Positions 28,972 to 37,711 of a stretch of DNA of 64,000 nt are shown one piece after another. Source of the DNA: a candidate division KSB1 bacterium. GTDB lineage: Bacteria > Zhuqueibacterota > Zhuqueibacteria > Zhuqueibacterales > Zhuqueibacteraceae. Positions within the stretch are counted from its first letter, which is position 1. Each line of letters opens with the position of its first letter. Both the position numbers and the translations under genes were made by a program. The notes below the pieces were generated by a model, which ran no database searches, was not told where the DNA came from, and was given only the letters and a program-made list of their open reading frames with translations. The stretch is from assembly GCA_034506255.1 (NCBI GenBank), contig JAPDPX010000006.1, forward strand, positions 434,001-498,000, in the 5' to 3' direction.

Positions 28972-29798
28972 TGCCACCGTTGCCTCTTCCCTGGAAATTT
29001 TTTGGATCATCCGAATTTTGCGTACATTTTGCGGCAACAAGATGAAAAGAATCGCAAAATCAGTTCCGTGCCTTCTCTGCTGAGAGCCACTTGCCCTAAC
29101 GTGATAGCGAACGGCCCAACCCCGCCCGGGGTGAAATGTTTAGAGTAATTGTCAACACCTCCGCCTTCAAACTCCCTTAAGAGTGACATGTAACGGCGTT
29201 TGCCTTCAATGCAAGAGGAGATCAATGAGGAGGCACGATACACATGTCACCCCGCTGGGGTTTCATTTCGGCGAACGGCACTTGGCGATAAACCTCTCAC
29301 TCCTATCGGAGTTCATCAGATGCAAAGAACAGCCATGTGGCCATGTACGCTTGCGTCGGATAATCTAATTTTTTAGCTTGCCGGCGTGCCTTGCTTCTCA
29401 CCAGATCGTATGCCGACTTTTTAAAAACTGCCGCCCGGCCGGACATTCGGTAGTCATCAAAATGAGGTTTTGAAACCGGGATTTTGTCGTGGAACCCTCG
29501 GGCACCGCGCCTGAAGGCCCTGCTGCAAAAGTCGTTTTCATGAGCAACCGCAACCCCATATTGGGGGGACACAGATCAGCGCTGATTGACGCTGATTATT
29601 GGCCAAAACCACCGGCTTTGCAACGATTATTCCTGCAGCGGCCGGGCTGTGGCTTCAAACAACCCGGATCTTTCCCGGGCCTTGCTTTTTGGAAACTCCG
29701 CCTCAGCCGGAGCAGGAACGCTTCGGACTGACGCTTGCTCTTCGTACCTGCGTGTATCTGCGGGAAACAGGGTCCTGAAAAATTTTCAGATTATCGCC
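28972..29798. other. Intergenic region terC-aminotransferase
   Basis: About 830 bp. It contains short GC-rich hairpin words (near 29125 and 29250, e.g. ACCCCGCTGGGGT), a segment near 29486-29545 that resembles 41073-41140, and the left copy of the repeat that flanks the aminotransferase gene. A minus-strand frame at 29303-29572 was considered and not called. Confidence 0.5.
29632..29720. repeat. Flanking repeat, left copy
   Basis: An about 89-bp block resembling 31097-31185 in direct orientation (shared words include CTTCAAA, CCCGGAT and CGGGCCT). Identity is roughly 70-75% by eye. The two copies bracket the aminotransferase gene. Confidence 0.6.
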
Positions 29799-31007
29799 AT
29801 GAGCCTGCTGCAGGACTTTTTCACTTATATCTGCCAAACTTCACCCGCACCGCTGGCTCTGGAGATCGAGCGGGCGCATGGCATCTACCTCTTCACCCCC
29901 GAGGGCCGGCGCTACATCGATTTCATCTCCGGTATCGGCGTGGCCAACATTGGTCACGGCCATCCCAAAGTGCAGGCGGCCATCGCCGCACAAATGCAAA
30001 AGCACCTGCATGTGATGGTGTATGGCGAATACGTGCAGGCGGCACAAGTCAATTATGCCAGGCGCCTTGCCGGTCTGGCACCGGTAAGCGAGGGCACGGT
30101 TTTCTTCTGCAACAGCGGCGCCGAAGCCATCGAAGGCGCACTCAAAACCGCGCGCAAATTCACCGGCCGCAAAAAATACCTCGCCTTCACCGGCGGCTAT
30201 CATGGTGATACCTATGGCGCGTTGTCAGCCATGGCAAGCCCGTACTATCGCCGTCCGTTCGAGCCGTTGCTGCGCGATTTCGAATTTCTCCCTTTCAACG
30301 ATCTCTCCGCCCTCGACCGCATCGATCACGACACGGCCGCGGTGCTGTTCGAGCCGGTGCAGGGCGAGGCCGGGGTGCGCATTCCCGCGCCCGATTTCCT
30401 GCCCCGCCTGCGGCAGCGCTGCACCGAAACCGGTGCCCTGCTGATTGCCGATGAGGTGATGACCGGTTTTGGCCGCACCGGCAAACTCTTCGCCTGCGAA
30501 CATTGGGATGTGCGCCCCGACCTGCTCTGTCTCGCCAAGGCTTTGGGCGGCGGCCTGCCGCTTGGTGCTTTCATCGGCCGCCGCGAAATCATGCACACCC
30601 TCTCGCATGATCCGCCGCTGGCACATGTCACCACCTTCGGCGGGCATCCGTTGAGTTGCGCCGCCGGCCTGGCCGCCCTGGAAGTCCTGCTTGCTGAAAA
30701 CATGGTCGCCAACAGCGCGCAGATTGGCACCCGCTGCCTGCAGGAGCTGCGGACCGGATTGCGGCAGGCCGATTTTATCGCCGACATTCGCGGCTTGGGC
30801 AGTTTTTTCGCCATCGAATTTCGCACGGCCGCATATGCCCAACGGTTCGTGGCCGAGTGCCGCGCCCGTGGACTGATCATAGGTTGGACGCTGCATCACT
30901 CCTCAATCGTGCGTGCCGCACCGCCGCTCTGCATGACTGCTGATGAGCTTGCCGAGTGCCTGGAAATCCTGCTGCAAGCTGCAGCCTGCTGCGATGAGCA
31001 AAAATAG
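29799..31007 (+). CDS. Class-III PLP-dependent aminotransferase (acetylornithine/4-aminobutyrate type)
   Basis: A 402-residue fold-type I aminotransferase. Hallmarks: the FISGIGVANIGHGHP substrate region, FFCNSGAEAIEGALKTARK (PLP phosphate binding), YHGDTYGALS, and LIADEVMTGFGRTG with the PLP-ring Asp. The Schiff-base lysine is in LAKALGGGLPLGAFIG, followed by TFGGHPLSCAAGLAAL. The ATG at 29799 starts the conserved region; earlier in-frame starts (from 29586) give only repeat-derived sequence. Substrate within the class (ornithine, 4-aminobutyrate, acetylornithine, beta-alanine) is not decidable, and no pathway genes are adjacent. Confidence 0.9.
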   Translation: MSLLQDFFTYICQTSPAPLALEIERAHGIYLFTPEGRRYIDFISGIGVANIGHGHPKVQAAIAAQMQKHLHVMVYGEYVQAAQVNYARRLAGLAPVSEGTVFFCNSGAEAIEGALKTARKFTGRKKYLAFTGGYHGDTYGALSAMASPYYRRPFEPLLRDFEFLPFNDLSALDRIDHDTAAVLFEPVQGEAGVRIPAPDFLPRLRQRCTETGALLIADEVMTGFGRTGKLFACEHWDVRPDLLCLAKALGGGLPLGAFIGRREIMHTLSHDPPLAHVTTFGGHPLSCAAGLAALEVLLAENMVANSAQIGTRCLQELRTGLRQADFIADIRGLGSFFAIEFRTAAYAQRFVAECRARGLIIGWTLHHSSIVRAAPPLCMTADELAECLEILLQAAACCDEQK

Positions 31008-31096
31008 AAATTCAAAAACCTTTCACCCGCGCTCATCACCCCGCATGAACGGTTTTGATGGTGTCCGTCGGAGATCACTGACTTTGTAATGACCAT

Positions 31097-31185
31097 TCTG
31101 CAACAGCCTGGCCGTTGCTTCAAATACCCCGGATTTTTCACGGGCCTCGCTTTTAGGGCACCCCGGGGCAGTCAGAGTGGGAATG
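31097..31185. repeat. Flanking repeat, right copy
   Basis: Right-hand counterpart of 29632-29720, about 90 bp after the aminotransferase stop, in the same orientation. Confidence 0.6.
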
Positions 31186-31373
31186 TTTCCAAGAAAGACC
31201 TGGCTCCCGAAGTCCTTGACCTTTCACCGAGTGCTCTTGCAGTGGCCAGGCCATCGCAAGGGCAGTTTCTCAGAGAGTGCCAGCGATCTCGGACAGACAC
31301 AAAACTGGCGGGGGAATTCGGTTTTTGGCCAGCCGGAAAGAGACGACAGGGGGGATTCAAAATGTGAGTAGAA

Positions 31374-31699
31374 TGTGGATAACTTTCAAGCGGTGTGATT
31401 TCCTGAAATCAGCATCGCTTTTGTTGCGAAAAGTTAATTGTGCTGTTCTTTTCGTGAAAACCATCTGATCAACACCAGCAGCATGATGCAAGTCATTTTT
31501 TAATTATATTTTAACAGGTTTATTTTCTTAAAATCAATAGGTTGTAGCAATAGATTTGCATTACATCTATTCGTTGTGGTTGCATAAAAACGACACACAA
31601 CCCAATGTATCCTGAGTCCAAATTTTCTGCTTTTCGTTTTCCGCAAACGACAGGAGCACGCTTTCCGCAAAAAATCTCCTTCCCGGCGAGTGTGGATAA
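31374..31699. other. DnaA-box pair flanking AT-rich DNA (origin-like)
   Basis: TGTGGATAA (reverse complement of the consensus DnaA box TTATCCACA) occurs perfectly at 31374-31382 and 31691-31699, in the same orientation. Between them is the most AT-rich stretch of the local region (around 31490-31570), which could melt easily. No dnaA, dnaN or other origin-linked gene is adjacent, so this may be oriC, a DnaA-titration/regulatory site, or chance. Confidence 0.35.
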
Positions 31700-31987
31700 C
31701 TTGTGTGCAAAACCTCCGGCTGTGGCAGATCGTGGCCAGTGACCGCCACACGAGGGGTAAAGGACTGAGGAAGGCATCCCACGCCCCCGCCTTCATCTCG
31801 AAACATCACAACCAAAGTGCGGAATCCTTCAGCACCGTCTGGAGCAACGCCGGCATCCCTGCCTGCAGACAAAATGTCCGGGCTGCGTCCCCACACGCAA
31901 CTGAGGCATTCCAAAGTGCTTTTTCATGAACAGCCCAGTCGTATTCGGTTTTGTGGCAATGTGCACGGCGGTTGCCTGATTTTTGGG

Positions 31988-32008
31988 AGGACAACAAGTT
32001 GTTGTCCT
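31988..32008. promoter_or_regulatory. 21-bp perfect palindrome, operator-like
   Basis: AGGACAACAA, one central base, TTGTTGTCCT: a perfect 10-bp dyad. It ends 15 bp before the -35 box of the promoter at 32024-32053, which is a usual place for a dimeric regulator site. A hairpin with RNA function is the alternative. Confidence 0.55.
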
Positions 32009-32023
32009 CTGTTGAACTTTCGC

Positions 32024-32053
32024 TTGCCCGAAACCTTCCATTTTGGCTATATT
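32024..32053 (+). promoter_or_regulatory. Putative promoter upstream of the porU region
   Basis: TTGCCC (32024-32029), an 18-nt spacer and TATATT (32048-32053). It points toward the small membrane protein and PorU genes, whose starts are about 360 and 590 nt downstream. Confidence 0.4.
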
Positions 32054-32410
32054 GCCCGGCCGCTCAAACGGCAACGGAACATTTAACATTAGATTCTTGT
32101 TTACTTAACTGCATCTGAGCGCGGCGATACCCAGGGTCCGCAAGGCTGTCGCGCTTGAACCGGTCCGCTGCCGCAAGAACATGAGTGAAGTTCGACTTGA
32201 GCGCGGCGAGTTTTCGAATTTCGCAAAATCCGCTGCCCAAGGCGGACTTCGCCCTTTCAATTTACGAAGGGGAGAAGTCACCGCAGCGTTTTCTGCCGCG
32301 GCTTGCAAATCCCCAATTCGCAGTCACGCGGGCGGGTGCCATGACCGGATGCGACAGCGGCACAGCCTGTGTCGCGAACCGGCGCAACGAACAAAAGCTC
32401 CCCCACTGGC

Positions 32411-32602
32411 ATGCTGAATCCAGTACGCGCGAAGTTTCCCGCCAGAACGTTTTTGCGACTGCTGTACATTGCCATCAGTTTGTTCGGCATTGGCTATGAA
32501 TTGATGAAAGTCGAACCGGTGCGCTGGCCGCTCGTTGCCGGTTATGTTGGAATCATCGCAGTCACCGCGTTACTTCTGCGCCAACGGCGTAATGAAGCAT
32601 GA
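32411..32602 (+). CDS. Small two-helix membrane protein
   Basis: A 63-residue frame starting MLNPVRAKFPARTF with two hydrophobic segments (about residues 17-32, LLYIAISLFGIGYELM, and about 39-56, WPLVAGYVGIIAVTALLL) and a basic tail RQRRNEA. The composition is that of a real small inner-membrane protein. No family is recognised and the Shine-Dalgarno is weak. It ends 43 bp before the PorU start, so the two may be co-transcribed. Confidence 0.5.
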   Translation: MLNPVRAKFPARTFLRLLYIAISLFGIGYELMKVEPVRWPLVAGYVGIIAVTALLLRQRRNEA

Positions 32603-32645
32603 TTCTGAGTCACAGCCTGTAACCAATTTTCTAACCTTTTACCTT

Positions 32646-35600
32646 ATGCGATTCTTTCTCTGCTCTCTGCTGTTTGCCGCTTCTTCACTATTATCCGCCG
32701 AAACCGATGCGCAACTCCTGCAGGCCACGTCCCGCCAAACCGTCCTTACGTTCCGGCTCATGGGGTTGAAATTTGACACGCTCACCATCGCGGCCGGCCC
32801 AAACAGCGTCATTCCGAAATTCTCCAACAGTCTCTCCCTGGCGGAAGCGGGCGCACCCAACCTGCCGGTGCGGATTTTCGTGCTCGGGGTGCCGGAGGGG
32901 GCGACAGTCGAAGCCACGGCGGTGCCCGGTGCGTTCGAAGAAATACGGGAGGTGAACGTTGCGCCGTTTCCGACCGCGCAAGTGCGGGAAGGGGAGACCG
33001 GCGCGGCATATTTGCCCAGAGCAGAGATTTACGACCGCGATGCCTGGTATCCGGCGGACTTGGTGACAGTCGATCCGCCGGCGTATTTGCGCCAGCAGCG
33101 CATCGTGCGCGTGGCAGTGGCGCCGGTGCAGTACAATCCCGTGCAAAAGACCCTGCGCTGGTATCGGGAGCTTCGGCTGGTGGTGCGGCACGCGGCTCCA
33201 ACCGCAGCCAGCGAAACGTTCAATGCGGCGGCAAGCGCCTTTGCCTCGCCGGTGGAGGAGTCCTTTTATCAAGGGGTGATTTTCAACTACGAAGCAGCAC
33301 GGCCCTGGCGTGCGCCCCGGCCCGGCCAGACGCTGAGCAAAATCAGCGCGCCCATGGCCGGCGGACCATTCTACAAGATTGCCATTCGCAATGAGGGCAT
33401 TTATCGCATCACCGGGCAGGCCCTGGCCGGCGCCGGCATTGATCTCGCCAGCGTGCAGCCGGCGCAGATCCGCATTTACAACAACGGCGGCCGGGAGTTG
33501 CCGCGCAGCCTGACGGCGCCGCGCCCGCAGGGGTTGATCGAGAACGCCATCTACGTCGCCGACGGCAATGACGGCCGGTTCGATTTGAGCGACTACATTT
33601 TGTTCTATGGCCGCGGGGTGGACGGCTTCACTTTCGATTCCACCAACGGCACGGCGGCGCACTATCTCAACAAATACGGCTACGAGAACTACTATTTCCT
33701 CTCGCTCTCGCCCGCCGCCGACGGCAGCACCGGCAAGCGCATGGCCACGCGCACCCCGCTGCCGGTCGCCAGTGCCACCACCATTGCCACCAGCTTTGTG
33801 CAATACCTCTTCGTCGAAGAGGAGCAGAATCCGCTTTATGAATCCACGCAATCGTGGTTCGGCTACAATTTCAGCACGCGCGGCAACAACACCAAAACCT
33901 ACAAGCTGCAGCTTCCCGATCCCGTCACCGATGCCACCGCGCGCATGACCTTCAGCTTTTATGCGCCATATTTCTCCAGCATTCCCCACCGCCTGGCGGT
34001 CACCTTCAACCAGCAGCCGATCACCGAGTTCATCATTCCCGGCAACAACAGCCGCCGCCAATCCTACACGCTGGAACGCACCGGTGTGTTGAAGAACGGC
34101 GAAAACGAGCTGCTGCTCACCTACACCGGCAGCGGCGAAGCCGCCAACATGTACATCGACTTTTTCGAGCTGAGTTACCCGCGGCAGTTGCGCCTGCCGG
34201 GGCCGAGCCTGATCTTTTCGGGTACGCCGAGCGCCGGCCCCGTGGCTTACCGGTTGGAGAACGCCAACCCCAACGGCCTGTGGCTGTTCGACATTTCCGA
34301 CTTCAGCAACGTCACCCTGCTCAACTCGGAGAACTGGCAGGTGAGCGGCAGCCAGCTCACCTTTGCCGACCTTGCCACCACGCCGGTGCCGCGGCGCTAT
34401 GTGGCCAGCACGGCCGCCGGCTTCGTCAACCTCGAAGCGCAGGCGATCGTCAAGGATGCCGCTTCCAACTGGCGTTCACCAGAGCACGAGGCCGACATGA
34501 TCATCATCACCCACGCGGATTTTCTCTCGCAGGCACAGCGGCTGGAAAGCCTGCGTGAAAACTGGCAGCCGGGCAGCGCCACCGCCCGCCTGAGCGTGGA
34601 AGTCGTCAACATCCAGGACGTGTTCGATGAATTTTCCTGCGGCCTGTATGACCCGGTGGCAATACGCGATTTCCTGAAATATGCCTATGAAAACTGGCGC
34701 AAGGCGCCGGCTTACGTGCTGTTGTTCGGCGACAGCGATTATGACCCCAAAAATCTGCGCAACAAGAGCGACAAAAACTGGATCCCGAGCTATCACACGG
34801 ACGAGCTGAACATCGATGACAGCCGGGTGACCGATGCCTGGTTCACCTATGTGCGCGGCACGGATGCGGTGATGGATCTCGCCATTGGCCGCATTCCGGC
34901 ACGCACCCTCGCCGAAGCCGAGGCCTTTGTCAACAAGCTGATCAAGTATGAAACCGACCCGGTGTTTGGCCCCTGGCGCAACACCCTGCTCATGGTGGCG
35001 GATGATGAGAACTCGCCCTACGGCCTGGAGGCGTTTCACATCAACGACATGGAGGATCTCATCAATCTGCGCACGCCGGATTATTTCGACATTCGCAAGC
35101 TCTACCTGACGGAATATCCCGCGGTGCAAAGTGCCGCGATCTCCGGCATCCGCAAACCCGCCGCCACCGACGCCTTCCTGCAGCTCTTGCGCCGTGGTGC
35201 CTTGATCGTCAACTATGCCGGCCATGGCAACCCCACCGTGTGGGCGCATGAGCGCCTGCTGGAGTATGCCTCCGATTTCGACCGCATCCAAAATGGCGAT
35301 CTGCAGGCGGTCTGGATTGCCGCCACCTGCACCTTCGGCCAGTTCGATTTGATCGACCGCCAAAGCTTCGGCGAACAGTTGCTGCTGGTGCCGGGGCGCG
35401 GTGCCATTGCCGTGCTCGCCACCGCGCGCCAGGTGTATGCCAATGCCAATGCCAACCTCAACCAGGCCTATTACGGCGCGCTGTTTCGCTCCGGCCAGAC
35501 CTCCGAGGCCCTGGGAACGGCGCTGGTCTATGCCCGCGTGCAAACCCGCCAGACCGTCAATGACGAAAAATTCCATCTCTATGGCGATCCCAGCATGCGG

Positions 35601-36668
35601 CTGGCGATTCCGCGTTACAGTGCACAGTTGACCACGCCCGACACCATCAAGGCCCTGGCCCGCACCACCGTGCGCGGAACGGTTTTGCGCAATGGCCAGC
35701 CCTGGCAGGAGTTCAACGGCACGGTGCGGGTGGAAGCCTTCGACTCCGAACGCTTCGTCACCTACCGCAATGGCCAGAACTTCAGCATCAACTACACCCT
35801 GCCCGGCAACTCGCTGTTCCGCGGTGAAGCCCGCATGACCAATGGCAGGTTTGACCTGCAATTCATCGCCCCCAAGGATCTTACCTACGGCGGCACGCGC
35901 GGCCGCTTCAGCGTGTATTTCTGGAATGACACCACCGACGGCAACGGCTATCGCAACAACATTGCCATTGGCGGCACGGTCGCGAATTTTACGGACAACC
36001 AGGGCCCGGAAATCAAGGTGGGCTTTCAGGGTGTCGCAGATTTTGCTCCCGGTGGTTATGTCGGCCCGGACCCGGTTTTGCAAGTGACCCTGAAAGACAG
36101 TATATCTGGCATCAATATCGCCGGCGACATCGGCCACAAAATCACCCTCACCCTGGACGGGAGAAACGACAACAGGATCGACGTGACGGATTTCTTCAAT
36201 TATAATCCCGGTGATTTCACCGCCGGCACGCTCTCATATCCCCTTGCCGGCCTGGCCGAAGGCCGCCACACCGTGGCAGTGAAGGCGTGGGACAATTCCA
36301 ACAACTCCAACACCGCCACCACGGAATTCGTCATTGCGCCCGCCGATCGTCTGGTCTTGTGGGCAGTCATGAACTATCCCAATCCCTTCCGCAACGAAAC
36401 GCAGTTCACTTTCGAAATCAACCAGCCCGCGGCACAGGTAAAAATCAAAATCTACACGCTTGCCGGCCGCCTGATCCGCACGCTGGAGCTGCCCCCCGCG
36501 GCAGTGATCGCCGGTTTCAATCGCGTGGAATGGGACGGCCGCGATCAAGACGGCGATGAGGTGGCCAACGGCGTCTATCTGTACAAAGTGATCGCCACCC
36601 ACACCGGCAATGGCAGCAGCGCGGCCATGAATGCCGAGGAGCGGGGCAAGCTGGTGGTGCAGCGCTGA
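32646..36668 (+). CDS. porU: T9SS C-terminal signal peptidase/sortase PorU (C25, gingipain-like)
   Basis: A 1,340-residue exported protein. The ATG at 32646 starts a signal peptide (MRFFLCSLLFAASSLLSA); in-frame starts further up lack this. The N-terminal about 600 residues are beta-rich. A C25 peptidase domain follows (YVLLFGDSDYDPKN, LAIGRIPARTLAEAE), with catalytic His in NYAGHGNP (near residue 857) and catalytic Cys in AATCTFGQFD (near 894). The C-terminus is a FlgD/T9SS-like domain (VMNYPNPFRNETQF, GVYLYKV, KLVVQR). PorU removes the sorting domain of T9SS cargo and attaches the proteins at the surface. It is a strong marker that this cell runs a type IX system, matching the cargo proteins and PorV-like protein in the window. 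Confidence 0.9.
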   Translation: MRFFLCSLLFAASSLLSAETDAQLLQATSRQTVLTFRLMGLKFDTLTIAAGPNSVIPKFSNSLSLAEAGAPNLPVRIFVLGVPEGATVEATAVPGAFEEIREVNVAPFPTAQVREGETGAAYLPRAEIYDRDAWYPADLVTVDPPAYLRQQRIVRVAVAPVQYNPVQKTLRWYRELRLVVRHAAPTAASETFNAAASAFASPVEESFYQGVIFNYEAARPWRAPRPGQTLSKISAPMAGGPFYKIAIRNEGIYRITGQALAGAGIDLASVQPAQIRIYNNGGRELPRSLTAPRPQGLIENAIYVADGNDGRFDLSDYILFYGRGVDGFTFDSTNGTAAHYLNKYGYENYYFLSLSPAADGSTGKRMATRTPLPVASATTIATSFVQYLFVEEEQNPLYESTQSWFGYNFSTRGNNTKTYKLQLPDPVTDATARMTFSFYAPYFSSIPHRLAVTFNQQPITEFIIPGNNSRRQSYTLERTGVLKNGENELLLTYTGSGEAANMYIDFFELSYPRQLRLPGPSLIFSGTPSAGPVAYRLENANPNGLWLFDISDFSNVTLLNSENWQVSGSQLTFADLATTPVPRRYVASTAAGFVNLEAQAIVKDAASNWRSPEHEADMIIITHADFLSQAQRLESLRENWQPGSATARLSVEVVNIQDVFDEFSCGLYDPVAIRDFLKYAYENWRKAPAYVLLFGDSDYDPKNLRNKSDKNWIPSYHTDELNIDDSRVTDAWFTYVRGTDAVMDLAIGRIPARTLAEAEAFVNKLIKYETDPVFGPWRNTLLMVADDENSPYGLEAFHINDMEDLINLRTPDYFDIRKLYLTEYPAVQSAAISGIRKPAATDAFLQLLRRGALIVNYAGHGNPTVWAHERLLEYASDFDRIQNGDLQAVWIAATCTFGQFDLIDRQSFGEQLLLVPGRGAIAVLATARQVYANANANLNQAYYGALFRSGQTSEALGTALVYARVQTRQTVNDEKFHLYGDPSMRLAIPRYSAQLTTPDTIKALARTTVRGTVLRNGQPWQEFNGTVRVEAFDSERFVTYRNGQNFSINYTLPGNSLFRGEARMTNGRFDLQFIAPKDLTYGGTRGRFSVYFWNDTTDGNGYRNNIAIGGTVANFTDNQGPEIKVGFQGVADFAPGGYVGPDPVLQVTLKDSISGINIAGDIGHKITLTLDGRNDNRIDVTDFFNYNPGDFTAGTLSYPLAGLAEGRHTVAVKAWDNSNNSNTATTEFVIAPADRLVLWAVMNYPNPFRNETQFTFEINQPAAQVKIKIYTLAGRLIRTLELPPAAVIAGFNRVEWDGRDQDGDEVANGVYLYKVIATHTGNGSSAAMNAEERGKLVVQR

Positions 36669-36786
36669 ACCTTTTTAATTTTCACAAAAACCTGCCACAT
36701 CCACCGACTGCACGGCGGTTGTTTGACAGCAGACAGGAGCGCGCGGGGGGGTGCCACCCCCGTTAAACTGACTGAAGGAGACCATC

Positions 36787-37326
36787 ATGGCCCTCAATCC
36801 AATGAAAACCCCGGCATGGCGCAAAAGGCTGCGCACCGCCCTCACGTTCAGCCTGTTGCTGCTGACAGCCGCGCGGGTGCCGGCCGGGGAACAGAGCAAA
36901 CAAAACGGTCTCACCTGGCTGGAGTTTGAGCAGGCCATGGCCACCGCCAAAAAGGAACGCCGGCTGTTGGTGGTGGATTTCTACACGGACTGGTGCGGTT
37001 GGTGCAAGGTGATGGAGCGCGACACCTACGGCAACGCTGAAGTGATCAAATATGCCCGGGCGCGGCTGGTGCTGTCAAAAGTCAATGCCGAATCCAGTGC
37101 GCTCACGCGTTACAAGGACCAGAGCCTGACTTACCGGCAACTGGCGCTGGCGTTCGGGGTGCGCGGCTATCCCGCCACCATTTTCATCAGTCCGGAGGGT
37201 GAATTTCTCACACTGGTCTCGGGCTTCATTCCGCCGGACCAGTTTCTGCCGATGCTCGAATTTTTGGCGGAGGGCCATTACAAGAACATGAAGTATGAGG
37301 ACTTTTTGCACAAGCGCAAGGGCTGA
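36787..37326 (+). CDS. Exported thioredoxin-family protein
   Basis: A 179-residue thioredoxin-fold protein (thioredoxin_7/DUF255-like). A basic N-terminus and hydrophobic stretch (about residues 17-31, TFSLLLLTAARVPAG) indicate export. The active site is VVDFYTDWCGWCKVMERDT, with redox motif CGWC near residues 70-73. The cis-Pro loop is RGYPATIFI. Such proteins reduce or oxidise periplasmic disulfides. AAGGAGA lies upstream of the ATG. It is followed within 10 bp by a glutaredoxin-like gene, so the two likely form a small redox operon. That PorU cargo is its client is only an inference from neighbourhood. Confidence 0.85.
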   Translation: MALNPMKTPAWRKRLRTALTFSLLLLTAARVPAGEQSKQNGLTWLEFEQAMATAKKERRLLVVDFYTDWCGWCKVMERDTYGNAEVIKYARARLVLSKVNAESSALTRYKDQSLTYRQLALAFGVRGYPATIFISPEGEFLTLVSGFIPPDQFLPMLEFLAEGHYKNMKYEDFLHKRKG

Positions 37327-37335
37327 GGGCGGGGC

Positions 37336-37638
37336 GTGTTCGCGTTTCTCAAAAACTGGGCGGCACGCCTGATGCGGGGGGGCCGGAGCGCTGCGGGGAT
37401 CGTGGTCGAAGTCTACAGCAGGCCGGAGTGTCACCTTTGCGACGAAGCCAAGGCGCAGCTCCGGCGGCTGCAACGCCGGCATGGCTTTGTGCTGCGCGAG
37501 GTGGACATCAGCGCTGATGCGCGGTTGCTGGCGGAATACGGCACCCGCATTCCCCTGGTTTGGATCAACGGACGTCTCGCCTGCAAGTATCACGTGGAGG
37601 ACAGGGATTTCCTGAGAAAGCTCAGGGCGGGCCGGTGA
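37336..37638 (+). CDS. Glutaredoxin-like protein
   Basis: A 100-residue glutaredoxin-like (DUF836-type) protein starting with GTG. The fold begins at IVVEVYSRPECHLCDEAKAQL with a CxxC motif (CHLC, residues 32-35), then REVDISADARLLAEYGTRIP with the cis-Pro, and ends VWINGRLACKY. It lacks a clear signal peptide and is probably cytoplasmic or membrane-proximal because of the basic N-terminus. It starts 10 bp after the thioredoxin-family gene, with a GGGCGGGG-type purine stretch as ribosome-binding site. Confidence 0.82.
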   Translation: MFAFLKNWAARLMRGGRSAAGIVVEVYSRPECHLCDEAKAQLRRLQRRHGFVLREVDISADARLLAEYGTRIPLVWINGRLACKYHVEDRDFLRKLRAGR

Positions 37639-37711
37639 ACGTTTTACCCGAAGTCGAAGTCTCTCCCAGCAACAACGGCAGCGGCTTTGCACGTGAAAGG
37701 ACAAAGGCAGC

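Larger units (their letters stand above)
31008..32410. other. Long AT-rich intergenic region
   Basis: 1.4 kb without a convincing gene. It contains the right flanking repeat, two perfect DnaA boxes around a markedly AT-rich stretch (about 31490-31570), a 21-bp palindrome and a sigma70-like promoter. Small frames on either strand (for example minus 31567-31914) follow low-complexity or repeat sequence and are not called. Confidence 0.6.

Noticed and set aside
29303..29572. 89-codon minus-strand frame with a partly protein-like, basic composition
   Set aside because: It crosses repeat-like gap sequence, has no ribosome-binding site and matches no family I recognise; could be a decayed gene but cannot be supported.
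31567..31914. 115-codon minus-strand frame in the AT-rich gap
   Set aside because: Its sequence follows low-complexity and repeat-like gap DNA, overlaps one DnaA box, and shows no family features.
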